NCBI RefSeq assembly: GCF_004402535.1
Contig: NZ_SOEY01000030.1
Span: 31,800-95,799 of the forward strand
DNA: 64,000 bases
Direction of reading: 5' to 3'
Origin: Cryobacterium glaciale
GTDB taxonomy: Bacteria; Actinomycetota; Actinomycetes; Actinomycetales; Microbacteriaceae
Positions 42,612 through 52,698 of the stretch are shown piece after piece; within the stretch, counting starts at the first letter, position 1; the number at the start of each line of letters is the position of its first letter. Position numbers and translations under genes: made by a program. A model generated the notes under the pieces. The model was given only the letters and a program-made list of their open reading frames with translations. It was not told where the DNA came from and searched no databases.

Positions 42612-45600
42612 TCAGGCGCTCTGCGCCGCATTGAGCTGGTGCAGGGTGCCACCGGGGCTCGATGAGGAGTGCTCTATCAACGGATGCGCGGCGAGTTCAG
42701 CCGCGTAGGCGGTCGCGCTGGCCGCTTCCTCCGCGGCGGCGCGCTCAACGGCATGCCGCTCCTTGACCTGGCGGGCCACGTCGAACAGGTTCCAGAGGTT
42801 TTCTCCGGTCACCGACACGCCGCGAGCTCCGGAACGCCGGGTGCGACCGCGCACGAGCATGTAATTGGTCTGGAACACCTGCCCGCCGACCCTCTCTTGC
42901 GCGTCGTGAAAGAACACGACGTTGGAGACCGGGCCGGTGCCGTCGTCGAGGCTGATGAACACCACCCGGCGGCCGCCACGCATCGGCGGGGTGTTCGTGG
43001 CCCGCCGCACCCCGGCGAGCAGCACCTCGGTGCCGCCGGGCAGATTGCCGAGCTCGCTCGCCGGGGTCACCCCGAGCTCCTTGAACAGGGCGTGAAAGCG
43101 CTTCATCTGGTGGGACCCGACGGCCAGGTTCAGATCGAGCAGCTCCAGATCGGTCTGGGTGCGGCCGCGCAGTTCGAGCGACGTGATGGCACCGGCGCGG
43201 TCGCCCGAGTACTGCGGCACCGGCAGTTCCACCTCAAAGGCGAGCTGGTCGGCGCGAATCACGACGGCGGTGCCGCGCAGCGACTGGATATGCGCGAGCA
43301 GTTCGTGCCGCCTGGTCCGGTCGTAGCCGATGAACGTGTCGAGGGCGCCCACCCGGGCGAGCGCCTCGAAGGTGCGCCGCCGCGGATGCACCCGGTCCCG
43401 AAAGTCCTGCAGCGAGCTGAACGGCTGGTGCCGGGCAATGCGCGCCCGCTCGGCCTCCGTGCTGCCGACCAGTTCCGGCAGCGCCAAACGGATGCCCTGG
43501 CTCCCGTCGGCGAGATCCTCCACCCGGTAGTCCAGTGCGCTGGACTGCACGTCGAGGGGGAGCACCGGCACCCCGAGCACCCGGGCTTCGGCGACGATGA
43601 GGTCTTTCGGCCACATGCCGGGGTCGTGGGTGAGCAGCCCAGCCAGAAAAGCCGCCGGATGGTGGGTCTTCAGCCAGGCCGACTGGTAGGTGGGCAGGGC
43701 GAAGGCTGCGCCGTGCGCTTTGGCGAAGCCGAAGCTGCCGAACCCGGCCAACACCGTCCAGATCTGGTCGATGACCTTCACGCTGAAGCCCCGGGCGAGG
43801 GCTCTCTCGCGCAGGTACTCCTCGATCTGGGGGAGCTGCTCCGGCTTACCCAGGTGGCGGCGAAAGACATCCGCTTTGCCGAGGCCGCAGCCGGTGAGCT
43901 CGTCGAACAGCCGCATGACCTGTTCGTGAAAGATGACGACGCCGTTGGTTTCGCGCAAAATAGGCTCGAACCGGGGGTGGATGTAGTCGGGGAAGACCTC
44001 ACAGTGCCGGGCCTGCAGGTATTTGAGCGGCATGTTGTTCTTCATCGGGCCGGGGCGAAACAGTGAGATCTCCACTGTGAGGTCGTTGAATACCTCGGGC
44101 TGCAGCTTGCCGACGAGCTCCATCTGGCCGGGCGACTCGATCTGGAAGATGCCGAGGGTGCGGGTGGAACGAATGAGCTCGAACGTTTTCGCATCGTCGA
44201 GCGGCACCCGGTCGAGGTCGATGCTCTCGCCGGTGAGCCGGTGGTGCTCTTCGACGGCGTGGGCCATCGCCGACTGCATGCGCACGCCGAGAATGTCGAG
44301 TTTGATGAGCCCCATCGGATCCATGTCGTGTTTGTCGTACTGCGACATGGGCAGTCCCATGCCGCTCGCCTGCACCGGGGTGCGGTCGAGCAGGCTCGCG
44401 TCGGAGAGGATCACGCCGCAGGGGTGCACCGAGATGTGCCGGGGGAGCCGGTCGAGCCGGGCGGTGAGGTCGACCAGCAGGTCGAGCTGCTGCGACTCGC
44501 GCACCTCGGCGGCGAGGGCCTCGAGCTCGGGCTTCTCCTCGAGGGCGCGGCGAAAGTCGCGGGCGTTGAACCGCCACATCTGCTTGGCGATCACGTTGAT
44601 CTGGGCGTCGGGCAGGCCGAGGGCGAGACCGGCGTCACGCACGGCGCCGCGGCCGCGGTAGGCGTTGGTCATCGACATGAGCGAGACCCGGTCGCTGCCG
44701 AAGGCGCGAAAGACCTCGCGGTAGATGTCGTGCCGCCTGGCCGACTCCACGTCGATGTCGATGTCGGGCAGGGTCTGACGTTCGGGCGAGAGAAAACGTT
44801 CCCAGAGCAGCCCGTTCGCGATGGGTTCGACCGAAGACGTGCGCAGCGCATAGTTGAGCACCGAACCGACCCCCGAACCGCGGGCTTGAATACGGATGCC
44901 CATACCGCGAATGATGTCGGCCACCCGCGACACGGTGAGGAAGTAGCTGGCAAAGCCGAGGTGCTCGACCGTTTTCATCTCGTGGGCGAGCTGGGCGTGG
45001 GCGGCGTCGACCGCGCGCGAACCGCGCGCAGAGTACAGGTCGGCGATGCCGCTTCGGGCACGCCGCCAGAGTTCGGTGACCGGGTCGCCGGTGACGCCGA
45101 TGATGCGCGCCTCCGGCATGCGCGGGCGGCCCAGGCCGATGTCGCTCACCGGGTCGAGGCGGCAGCGATCGGCGAGCTGCTCGGTATCACGCAGCAGTCG
45201 GTCGAGTGCTCCGTCTTCGTGCAGGCCCGCATCGACGACCATGCGGGCCACCTGGCGCATCATTCCGGCCGGTTTGAGCCAGGCCTGGCCGTTGGTCTGC
45301 GGGGTTTCGAGGTCGGCGAGCGGCAGCAGAAAACGCGCGGCGTCAGCGAGGTCGGCGGTGACCGCTTCGTCGGGGGTCCCGTACCGCACGGCATTGCTGA
45401 GCACCGCTGGCAGCCCGGCGTTCTCGGCGAGGGCGAGCAGGCGCGTGGCCGGGGTCACACTGCCGACGGTACCGCTCTCGGCGAGGTGACAGACGATTTC
45501 GAGTACCAGAGCACCTTCGGGCAGGGCGCGCTGCCAGTGGGCGAGCCGCGCCGCGGCATCCGTGTTGTCGCGCCTGCCGACAGCGAGACCCACGTCGGAG

Positions 45601-46109
45601 TCGGGGCCGAGCAGCACGGTGAGCGAGGCGAGACCGGCCAGGTCGGCCAGCCGGGCGCGCGAAATACTCGGCCCGGTAGCGCCGTGACTCGCAGTGCCGT
45701 ACTGGGCCGCACCGTACTGGGCCGCACCGTGCTGGGCGTGCTGAACGGCGTCCCGGTCGGCGCTGTGGGCGGCGCTGACCGCGCGGCAGAGCGCGGCGTA
45801 GCCGCGACCGTCGGTGTGACCGTGGGCGAGCACGACCACCCGGCCGAGCGAGCGATATTCCTCGTCGTGTACGGCGAGGTCGGCACCCAACCCGGCGCTG
45901 ATGCCCGCGCTCACGCAGGCGCGCACGTGCTTGACGGCGCCATAGAGACCGTCACGGTCGGTGATGGCCAGAAAGCTCGCACCCTGCGCGGCCGCCTGCT
46001 CGGCCAGGACTTCGGGGAGCGTCACGCCATAGTGGGTCGAGTAAGCGCTCGCGACGTGCAGGTGCGCGAAGGCCGTGCCCGCTGTTGCTGACCCCAGCGT
46101 GCTGGTCAT
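42612..46109 (-). CDS. dnaE2: error-prone DNA polymerase III alpha subunit DnaE2
   Basis: This 1165-residue C-family polymerase is used in damage tolerance. It has an N-terminal PHP domain (HLHVASAYSTHYG), polymerase catalytic Asp residues in LPDIDIDVE, and an OB-fold C-terminal region (GPVSNVVFFHD, then YMLVRGRTRR). The ATG at 46109 overlaps the upstream DUF6504 stop as ATGA. A 15-base tandem repeat (45697-45741) inserts QYGAA-type residues near the PHP domain. Usual partners imuA and imuB are missing upstream. Confidence 0.93.
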   Translation of the reverse strand: MTSTLGSATAGTAFAHLHVASAYSTHYGVTLPEVLAEQAAAQGASFLAITDRDGLYGAVKHVRACVSAGISAGLGADLAVHDEEYRSLGRVVVLAHGHTDGRGYAALCRAVSAAHSADRDAVQHAQHGAAQYGAAQYGTASHGATGPSISRARLADLAGLASLTVLLGPDSDVGLAVGRRDNTDAAARLAHWQRALPEGALVLEIVCHLAESGTVGSVTPATRLLALAENAGLPAVLSNAVRYGTPDEAVTADLADAARFLLPLADLETPQTNGQAWLKPAGMMRQVARMVVDAGLHEDGALDRLLRDTEQLADRCRLDPVSDIGLGRPRMPEARIIGVTGDPVTELWRRARSGIADLYSARGSRAVDAAHAQLAHEMKTVEHLGFASYFLTVSRVADIIRGMGIRIQARGSGVGSVLNYALRTSSVEPIANGLLWERFLSPERQTLPDIDIDVESARRHDIYREVFRAFGSDRVSLMSMTNAYRGRGAVRDAGLALGLPDAQINVIAKQMWRFNARDFRRALEEKPELEALAAEVRESQQLDLLVDLTARLDRLPRHISVHPCGVILSDASLLDRTPVQASGMGLPMSQYDKHDMDPMGLIKLDILGVRMQSAMAHAVEEHHRLTGESIDLDRVPLDDAKTFELIRSTRTLGIFQIESPGQMELVGKLQPEVFNDLTVEISLFRPGPMKNNMPLKYLQARHCEVFPDYIHPRFEPILRETNGVVIFHEQVMRLFDELTGCGLGKADVFRRHLGKPEQLPQIEEYLRERALARGFSVKVIDQIWTVLAGFGSFGFAKAHGAAFALPTYQSAWLKTHHPAAFLAGLLTHDPGMWPKDLIVAEARVLGVPVLPLDVQSSALDYRVEDLADGSQGIRLALPELVGSTEAERARIARHQPFSSLQDFRDRVHPRRRTFEALARVGALDTFIGYDRTRRHELLAHIQSLRGTAVVIRADQLAFEVELPVPQYSGDRAGAITSLELRGRTQTDLELLDLNLAVGSHQMKRFHALFKELGVTPASELGNLPGGTEVLLAGVRRATNTPPMRGGRRVVFISLDDGTGPVSNVVFFHDAQERVGGQVFQTNYMLVRGRTRRSGARGVSVTGENLWNLFDVARQVKERHAVERAAAEEAASATAYAAELAAHPLIEHSSSSPGGTLHQLNAAQSA

Positions 46110-46378
46110 CCCCAGTCCATTGCTAAAGTCCAGGACCCGTCCGTTCCGCGGCGCAGGTCGTAGCGGTGCTGTTCTTCGCCGCCACGGCTCGCGTCGAGTC
46201 GCCACAGCTCGGTGTCGATGCGGGTGGGGATCCCCTCGTTCTCCCACCACCGGGTGCGTTTGAACACGGCCTGCGGTTGCCCGATGACGGTGTGTTCAAA
46301 CCGATTCCAGATGAACGCGCGCGGGTCGCCGTCGGCGGAGAGCTCAACGTCAACCGGAGCGTCAATAATGTGGGGCAA
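46106..46378 (-). CDS. DUF6504 family protein
   Basis: This 90-residue protein is of the type found just upstream of dnaE2 in actinobacterial mutagenesis cassettes. Residues such as ADGDPRAFIWNRFEHTVIGQ and a tryptophan-rich centre (TRWWENEG) are conserved-looking. It overlaps dnaE2 by four bases. A role as accessory factor to translesion synthesis is inferred from context only. Confidence 0.7.
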   Translation of the reverse strand: MPHIIDAPVDVELSADGDPRAFIWNRFEHTVIGQPQAVFKRTRWWENEGIPTRIDTELWRLDASRGGEEQHRYDLRRGTDGSWTLAMDWG

Positions 46379-46633
46379 GGCGGGCTCCCTGGTCTGAGAA
46401 GGCGAAAATATTGGGCTGTTCAGAAAAATGCTGGTCTGGTCACATAAATGAACGGGAAGAAAAAAATATGCTACAAAGTTCGAACAGTATGTCGTTGAGA
46501 TCGAAATTTATAGAATAAATCTTCTATGTGAAAAGTGTATGTCACACCACCGACATGCGCCACGGGCGAATGCTGTGAAGACGACGGGCGGCATCCGTTC
46601 GTGTGGTGGTCGTAGCGGGGCTAGCCTGAACCA
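46379..46633. other. AT-rich intergenic segment between DUF6504 and glycerate kinase
   Basis: This 255-base stretch is AT-rich relative to the genome (A-runs around 46457-46470). It contains no plausible gene and carries divergent promoters. A weak SOS-box-like half site TCGAAC lies at 46480. It is where imuA and imuB would normally stand, so it may be a deletion scar. Confidence 0.4.
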
Positions 46634-47815
46634 ATGCACGATCACCCGGCAGTGAAGCCGCTCTCCATAGTCATCGCGCCGGACTCGTTCAAGGGCAGTC
46701 TCAGCGCGGCCGAAGCCGCCGCAGCCATGGCTGACGGTGCCCGCGACGCCGGCCTGGCGCTCGGCTGGCCCGACCTTCGCCTCACGCTCTGCCCGATGGC
46801 CGACGGCGGCGAGGGAACCCTCGATGCCATCGCGGCCGTCTGGGGCGCCCTGCCCCGCACCATGCTCACCGTCGACGCGCTCGGTCGCGACCGCCGGGCT
46901 CGCTACGCCACCTCCACCGACGGGCGCATCGGGCTCATCGAAGCGGCCGAGTCCAACGGACTGCCCCTGGTAGCGGATGCCCCGCCCCAGCCCCAGCGCG
47001 CCGACACCTTCGGGATCGGCCTGCTCGCCCGCCAACTGCTCGACCAGCAGGTCGACGAGATTCTGCTCTGTGTCGGCGGCTCCGCCAGTACCGACGGCGG
47101 AACCGGTCTGCTCGCCGCACTCGGCGTGCGTTTTCTCGATGACGTCGGGGTGCCCGTGGCCCCTGGCGGTGCCGGCCTGGCCCGGATCGCGTCGATCGAC
47201 CTGGCCGGACTGCACCCGCACGCCAGCGTGGTGCGCTGGCGCGTGGCGGTCGACGTGAACAATCCGCTCTGCGGCCCCGCCGGCGCTGCCGCCGTGTTCG
47301 GCCCGCAAAAGGGCGCGCAGCCACGGGACGTGGCCGAGCTCGATGCTGGCCTGGCCCACCTCGCTGCCCTCATGCTCGCCGAAACCGGGGAGAACATGCT
47401 CGACCGGCCCGGCGCCGGAGCGGCCGGCGGTATGCCAGCCACCCTCGTGCCGCTGCTTCGCGCCGAGCTGGTTCCCGGCAGCACCCTGGTAGCGGATGCC
47501 GTGGGCCTGGCCCGCACACTGGCCTCCGCCGACCTCGTGCTCACCGGCGAAGGCAGCTTCGACTCCCAATCCCTCGGCGGCAAAGTGCCCGTGGCCGTTG
47601 CACGCCTGGCCCCGGCAGGATGCCCGGTCGTCGTCATCGCCGGCCGGGTGGCGTTGCCTGCGGCCGACACCGCGGCATCCGGTGTTACCGCCGCTTTCTC
47701 GATCGCCGGCGGGCCGGCGACCCTCGACGACCTGCAGACGCACGCCGCTGAACGCGTGCGCGCGACCACCGCGCACGCCGTCGCGCTCTTTCTCCATTCC
47801 CGCTGGAGCCGGTAG
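46634..47815 (+). CDS. glycerate kinase
   Basis: This 393-residue kinase phosphorylates glycerate. IVIAPDSFKGSLSAAEAA at the start and CPMADGGEGTLDAI are signature motifs, followed by GGSASTDGGTGLLAALG and GEGSFDSQSLGGK. It belongs to the GlxK/GarK type rather than the GckA type. It may serve glyoxylate or serine metabolism; no neighbour of that pathway is present. Confidence 0.93.
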   Translation: MHDHPAVKPLSIVIAPDSFKGSLSAAEAAAAMADGARDAGLALGWPDLRLTLCPMADGGEGTLDAIAAVWGALPRTMLTVDALGRDRRARYATSTDGRIGLIEAAESNGLPLVADAPPQPQRADTFGIGLLARQLLDQQVDEILLCVGGSASTDGGTGLLAALGVRFLDDVGVPVAPGGAGLARIASIDLAGLHPHASVVRWRVAVDVNNPLCGPAGAAAVFGPQKGAQPRDVAELDAGLAHLAALMLAETGENMLDRPGAGAAGGMPATLVPLLRAELVPGSTLVADAVGLARTLASADLVLTGEGSFDSQSLGGKVPVAVARLAPAGCPVVVIAGRVALPAADTAASGVTAAFSIAGGPATLDDLQTHAAERVRATTAHAVALFLHSRWSR

Positions 47816-47831
47816 CGCTGGCGCCCCGAGC

Positions 47832-47853
47832 GTTCATGTGCGGTTCACTGCCG
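47832..47853 (+). promoter_or_regulatory. PHO-box-like direct repeat upstream of phoX
   Basis: GTTCATGTGCG and GTTCACTGCCG are adjacent 11-base units matching the GTTCACC-type repeats bound by PhoP in Actinomycetota. They lie about 90 bases before the phoX start, so phosphate-starvation control is likely. Confidence 0.65.
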
Positions 47854-47941
47854 GGACACCGGGCGGTTTCACGCCGGAGAGGTAACGGGGGGAGTGTGGT
47901 TCCACCCCAGTTCGGGGCTCACCTGTTTGAGGAGCACTCCA

Positions 47942-50020
47942 ATGCTGCACCGTGAATCCACCGCCGCTGGTCGTCCGTTGCTGCCGCTGCTTCCCATGCA
48001 GGGGCACACCCTCGGCAAGCGCAGCGCCGTCACCTGCCACCTCAAGTGTGCGGATGCCTGCTTCCACCCGGTGCCCAACGAGAGCGCGAACGACTACTTT
48101 CGCGACATCGTCGGCGCTGCCCTGAGCCGCCGTTCGCTGCTCGTCGGCGTGGGCGTCGGCGCTGCGGCGATCGTGCTCGGGTCCGGCCAGACCGCTCCCG
48201 CGTTGGCCGCACCGGGCGGCCCGGCCGGCGGCGGCCTCGCGTTCACGCCGATCGCCCCGGTTCCGGCCGCCGTCGACGCCTTCTCGGTGCCCGCCGGCTA
48301 CTCCTGGAACCCCATCATCCGCTGGGGCGACCCGCTGTTCGCCGCCACCGACACCTTCGATCCCACGCACCAGACGGCCGCGTCGCAGGCACTCCAGTTC
48401 GGCTACAACAATGACTACCTCGACATTCTCGAGGACCGCAAGGGGCGAAGCGGCGTCCTCGTCACCAACCACGAGTACACCAACGAGAACATCATGTTCG
48501 CGCCCGCCGCCACACCGGCCGAAGCGGATGAGCAGCGTCGCGTCGCCATGATGGCCCACGGCATGTCCGTGGTCGCCCTCGAACGGAAGCGCGCCGGCTC
48601 GCCGTGGACCTACCGCGTGGGCCACCGCCTCAACCGGCGCATTACCGCGAGCACCCCGTTCACCGTGACCGGTCCGTCCGCCGGCAGCGATCTGCTGAAG
48701 ACGAAGGCCGACCCGACCGGCCGCACCGTGCTCGGCACCCTCGGCAACTGTGCCGGTGGCACCACGCCGTGGGGCACCGTGCTCTCCGGCGAGGAGAACT
48801 TCAACGGCTACTTCCGCACCAAGGGCACCAGCCCGGCGGATGCCCGCTACGGCCTGGCCGACCGCCCTACCGGTCGGCTCTGGGAGCAGATCGACGACCG
48901 CTTCGACGCCACCATCGCCGGCAACGAGAACGAGCCGAACAGGTTCGGCTGGATCGTGGAAATCGACCCGGAGGCACCGAACGAGCCTCCGGTCAAGCAC
49001 ACGGCCCTCGGCCGATTCAAGCACGAGGGTGCCAACGTGATCGTCGGAAAGACCGGCCATGTCGCCGCCTACATGGGCGATGACGAACGCTTCGACTACC
49101 TCTACAAGTTCGTCTCCCACGACCGCTTCGATAAGAAGAAGAGCCCGAAGGCCCGCTTGCACAACAAGGCCCTGCTCACCAGGGGCTCCCTCTACGTGGC
49201 TCGATTCGCCGGCAACTCTCCGGCCGCCGAGATCACCGGCACCGGTCAACTGCCCGCTGACGGACTGTTCGACGGCACCGGCCAGTGGGTGGCTCTCGTC
49301 ATCGACGGCGTCTGCCAGGTGCCCGGCTTCAGCACCGATGATGCGCTCGTGAACACTCGCTTGGTAGCGGATGCCGTCGGTGCCACCAAAATGGACCGCT
49401 GCGAAGACGTCGAGCCGAGCCCGGTGACCGGCAAGATCTACGTCGCCTGCACCAACAACTCCGATCGCGGCCTGCCAGGCAAGGAGGGCGCGACCGAGCC
49501 CAACCCCCGCGCGATCAACCGCGACGGCCACATCGTGGAGATCACCGAAACCGGATCCGACGCCACCTCCGTGACGTTCGACTGGAACCTGCTGCTCGTC
49601 TGCGGTGACCCGAAGACGAACACGAGCACTTACTTCGCCGGTTTCCCGAGCGAGAAGGTGTCGCCCATCTCCTGCCCCGACAATGTGGCCTTCGACACCG
49701 AGGGTAACCTGTGGATCTCCACCGACGGCGCACCGAGCACGATCGGCTTCTGCGACGGCCTGTTCAAGGTTCCGCTCACCGGCCCCGAGCGTGGGCGGGT
49801 GCAGCAGTTCCTCGCGGTGCCGCGCCAGGCTGAGACGTGCGGGCCGGTCATCCGCTCGGAGCAGTCGATGGTCTACGTGGCCGTGCAGCACCCGGGGGAG
49901 AACGGTAGCTGGGCTGCCCAGGCCAGCCGATTCCCGGACTATGTTGCGCTGGGGGCGGTCGCGCCGGCTGGCGCGTGGGCCGGGCCGCGGCCATCCGTTG
50001 TGCAGGTCTGGAAGCCTTGA
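47942..50020 (+). CDS. phoX: PhoX-family alkaline phosphatase
   Basis: This 692-residue secreted, calcium-dependent phosphatase is exported by Tat. After a 60-residue N-terminal segment with HLKCADAC-type cysteines comes a twin-arginine signal, SRRSLLVGVGVGAAAIVLG, then a beta-propeller-like catalytic domain with EENFNGYF and VTNHEYTNENI. Actinobacterial PhoX proteins often have this long pre-Tat segment. The ATG at 47942 follows GAGGAGCAC. It is phosphate-regulated if the PHO box at 47832 acts. Confidence 0.9.
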   Translation: MLHRESTAAGRPLLPLLPMQGHTLGKRSAVTCHLKCADACFHPVPNESANDYFRDIVGAALSRRSLLVGVGVGAAAIVLGSGQTAPALAAPGGPAGGGLAFTPIAPVPAAVDAFSVPAGYSWNPIIRWGDPLFAATDTFDPTHQTAASQALQFGYNNDYLDILEDRKGRSGVLVTNHEYTNENIMFAPAATPAEADEQRRVAMMAHGMSVVALERKRAGSPWTYRVGHRLNRRITASTPFTVTGPSAGSDLLKTKADPTGRTVLGTLGNCAGGTTPWGTVLSGEENFNGYFRTKGTSPADARYGLADRPTGRLWEQIDDRFDATIAGNENEPNRFGWIVEIDPEAPNEPPVKHTALGRFKHEGANVIVGKTGHVAAYMGDDERFDYLYKFVSHDRFDKKKSPKARLHNKALLTRGSLYVARFAGNSPAAEITGTGQLPADGLFDGTGQWVALVIDGVCQVPGFSTDDALVNTRLVADAVGATKMDRCEDVEPSPVTGKIYVACTNNSDRGLPGKEGATEPNPRAINRDGHIVEITETGSDATSVTFDWNLLLVCGDPKTNTSTYFAGFPSEKVSPISCPDNVAFDTEGNLWISTDGAPSTIGFCDGLFKVPLTGPERGRVQQFLAVPRQAETCGPVIRSEQSMVYVAVQHPGENGSWAAQASRFPDYVALGAVAPAGAWAGPRPSVVQVWKP

Positions 50021-50201
50021 GTCGCTCCCCGCTCTGGTCGTTCTATAGGCCAGAACGGGGGTCACGAACTGGGAGTTGGCTGATTGTAATTTCTAGGAAT
50101 CGTGGTGGAGTGAAAGGGCTGCAGTCAGAATCGGCAGCGCTCACCCACCGCGGAGAAGGTCGATCGGCCTGCACCGCGAAGAAAACCGAGAAAGGTAGTT
50201 C

Positions 50202-51419
50202 ATGACGGGGAACAGAGCAGTTGCCTACAAGAGCCCGGGTGTCGTCGAGGTCATCGACATTGATTACCCGAGCTTCGAACTCAAAGACGGGCCGGGCGTC
50301 AACCCGGAAAACGTGGGACGTAAGGTGCCCCACGGAGTCATTCTCAAGACCGTGACCACCAACATCTGCGGCTCCGACCAGCACATGGTGCGGGGTCGCA
50401 CGACCGCTCCGAGTGACCTCGTTCTGGGTCACGAAATTACCGGCGAAGTGGTCGAAGTGGGCCCGGATGTCGAATTCATCAAGGTCGGCGACATCTGCTC
50501 GGTGCCGTTCAACATCAGCTGCGGTCGCTGTCGCAACTGTAAGGAACGCAAGACCGGCATCTGCCTCAACGTGAACCCTGACCGCCCTGGCAGCGCCTAC
50601 GGCTATGTCGACATGGGCGGTTGGGTAGGAGGACAGGCCGAGTACGTGCTGGTTCCCTACGCCGACTGGAACCTGCTGAAGTTTCCCGACCGGGACCAGG
50701 CGCTCGAAAAAATCATGGACCTCACCATGCTCTCCGACATCTTTCCAACCGGATTTCACGGTGCCGTCACGGCCGGTGTCGGCGTCGGTTCCACGGTGTA
50801 CGTCGCCGGAGCCGGCCCGGTGGGTCTCGCTGCGGCGGTTTCGGCGCAGCTGCTCGGCGCCGCCGTCGTCATCGTCGGTGATATGAACCCGGAACGCCTG
50901 GCGCAGGCCCGCAGCTTCGGCTGCGAGACCATCGACCTCACCAAGGGGGAGCCGGGGGAGCAGATCGAACAGATCCTCGGCGTGCCAGAGGTCGACGCCG
51001 GTGTCGACGCCGTGGGCTTTGAGGCGCGTGGCCACGGTAAGGATTCCGACCACGAGGCTCCGGCCACAGTGCTCAACTCGCTCATGACGATCACCGCGGC
51101 CGGTGGTGCCCTCGGCATTCCGGGCCTGTACGTCACGGGTGACCCCGGCGCCAAGGAGAAGGCCGCCCAGGTGGGTTCGCTGTCGATTCGGCTGGGCCTC
51201 GGCTGGGCCAAGTCCCTGTCCTTCACGACCGGCCAGTGCCCGGTGATGAAGTACAACCGCCAACTGATGATGGCGATTCTGCACGACAAGGTGCAGATCG
51301 GCAAGGCAGTCAACGCCCAGGCGATCAGCCTCGAGGATGCCCCGCGCGGCTACAAGGAGTTCGACGCGGGAGCTGCGACGAAGTACGTGCTGAACCCCAA
51401 CGGATACGTCAAGGGTTAG
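50202..51419 (+). CDS. fdhA: glutathione-independent formaldehyde dehydrogenase
   Basis: This 405-residue zinc-dependent medium-chain dehydrogenase oxidises formaldehyde to formate with NAD. TNICGSDQHMVRGRT holds the catalytic zinc Cys, LGHEITGEV follows, CGRCRNCKERKTGIC supplies the structural zinc, and VYVAGAGPVGLAAAV is the NAD fold. It matches the FdhA type rather than the glutathione-dependent or mycothiol-dependent type. Formaldehyde could come from the N-demethylases at 8-14 kb. Confidence 0.93.
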   Translation: MTGNRAVAYKSPGVVEVIDIDYPSFELKDGPGVNPENVGRKVPHGVILKTVTTNICGSDQHMVRGRTTAPSDLVLGHEITGEVVEVGPDVEFIKVGDICSVPFNISCGRCRNCKERKTGICLNVNPDRPGSAYGYVDMGGWVGGQAEYVLVPYADWNLLKFPDRDQALEKIMDLTMLSDIFPTGFHGAVTAGVGVGSTVYVAGAGPVGLAAAVSAQLLGAAVVIVGDMNPERLAQARSFGCETIDLTKGEPGEQIEQILGVPEVDAGVDAVGFEARGHGKDSDHEAPATVLNSLMTITAAGGALGIPGLYVTGDPGAKEKAAQVGSLSIRLGLGWAKSLSFTTGQCPVMKYNRQLMMAILHDKVQIGKAVNAQAISLEDAPRGYKEFDAGAATKYVLNPNGYVKG

Positions 51420-51444
51420 CAGAACTGCCTAACGGCACTAGCGG

Positions 51445-51479
51445 ATGGCCCGGCCCGGGAATTCTCCCGGCCGGGCCAT
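51445..51479 (+). terminator. hairpin after fdhA
   Basis: ATGGCCCGGCCCGGGA and TCCCGGCCGGGCCAT pair with one bulged base around a short AT loop, 25 bases after the stop. It should end fdhA transcription. Confidence 0.65.
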
Positions 51480-51563
51480 TCCCGTGGTGGCGACCATCAG
51501 CATCCGCTTAGAACCGGTGTTCTGAGCATGCCCGGTACGGGGCACGAGGATTAGGGTGGAAAC

Positions 51564-52682
51564 ATGACCGGCGCCGACGTTGCAGAACCAGTTCCGCGCT
51601 TCTATCGAGAGCGCGCGGACATTCCGGTGAACCTCGAGACTCCCACCGGCACTGTGATCGACCGGATGAACCGGCCGCTGCACGACCTGCGCCTGAGTGT
51701 CACCGACCGCTGCAACTTTCGCTGCGTGTACTGCATGCCCAAGGAGATCTTCGGCCGGGACTTCGCCTTCATGGAACACGACGAACTGCTCAGCTTTGAG
51801 GAACTCACCCGCCTCGCCCGCCTCGCCGTGGCGCACGGCGTCGAGAAGATTCGGCTCACCGGGGGCGAACCCCTGCTGCGGAAGGGGCTCGAAGACCTCA
51901 TCGCTCTGCTGGCCGAGCTGCGCACGCCCGACGGACGCGAGATCGACATCGCGCTCACCACGAACGGGTCGGCGCTGGCCGTGAAGGCGCAGGCGCTCAA
52001 GGATGCCGGCCTGAAGCGGGTCACCGTCTCGCTCGACTCGCTCGACGACACCACGTTTCGCACCATGAACGACGTGAAGTTTCCCGTCGCCAAGGTGCTG
52101 CACGGCATCGACGTGGCCGAAGCGGTCGGGCTCGGCCCGATCAAGGTCAATATGGTCGTGCAGCGCGGCAAGAACGACCAGGACATCGTGGCCATGGCCC
52201 GCCATTTCAAGGACACCCCGTATATTCTGCGGTTCATCGAGTTCATGGACGTCGGCACGAGCAACGGCTGGGAGATGGGCGCGGTTGTGCCGTCGAAAGA
52301 CGTGATCGCGCGCATCCACGCCGAGCTTCCGCTCGAAGAGATCGCGCCGAACTACAGCGGCGAGACCTCCCGCCGCTGGCGCTATCAGGACGGCGGCGGC
52401 GAGATCGGCGTCATCTCCAGCGTCACCCAGAACTTCTGCCAGACCTGTTCCCGCGCCCGGGTGTCGACCGACGGCAAGCTGTTCACCTGCCTGTTCGCCA
52501 CCGAGGGTCACGACCTGCGGGCGCTCATGCGCGGCGGCTGCTCCGACGCCGAGCTCTCCACCGTCATGGCGCACCTCTGGCGGGAGCGCACCGACCGGTA
52601 TTCGCAGCTGCGCAGCGCCAAGACCAGCGAGCTGCGGGCATCCGGTGCCAAGAAGATCGAAATGAGCTACATCGGCGGGTGA
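51564..52682 (+). CDS. moaA: GTP 3',8-cyclase, molybdenum cofactor biosynthesis
   Basis: This 372-residue radical-SAM enzyme converts GTP to the cyclic intermediate of molybdopterin. It has CNFRCVYC near the N-terminus, [12 protein letters not shown], the C-terminal cluster [18 protein letters not shown], and the terminal Gly-Gly needed for activity. It lies with fdhD and a molybdopterin oxidoreductase, so the cofactor is probably destined for that enzyme. No other moa, mob or moe genes are in the window. Confidence 0.95.
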   Translation: MTGADVAEPVPRFYRERADIPVNLETPTGTVIDRMNRPLHDLRLSVTDRCNFRCVYCMPKEIFGRDFAFMEHDELLSFEELTRLARLAVAHGVEKIRLTGGEPLLRKGLEDLIALLAELRTPDGREIDIALTTNGSALAVKAQALKDAGLKRVTVSLDSLDDTTFRTMNDVKFPVAKVLHGIDVAEAVGLGPIKVNMVVQRGKNDQDIVAMARHFKDTPYILRFIEFMDVGTSNGWEMGAVVPSKDVIARIHAELPLEEIAPNYSGETSRRWRYQDGGGEIGVISSVTQNFCQTCSRARVSTDGKLFTCLFATEGHDLRALMRGGCSDAELSTVMAHLWRERTDRYSQLRSAKTSELRASGAKKIEMSYIGG

Positions 52683-52698
52683 GCGGCCGGCACCCAAC

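Noticed and set aside
46480..46495. Possible LexA (SOS) box upstream of DUF6504-dnaE2
   Set aside because: Only the left half TCGAAC fits the actinobacterial consensus; the right half TGTCGT does not, so I did not call it.
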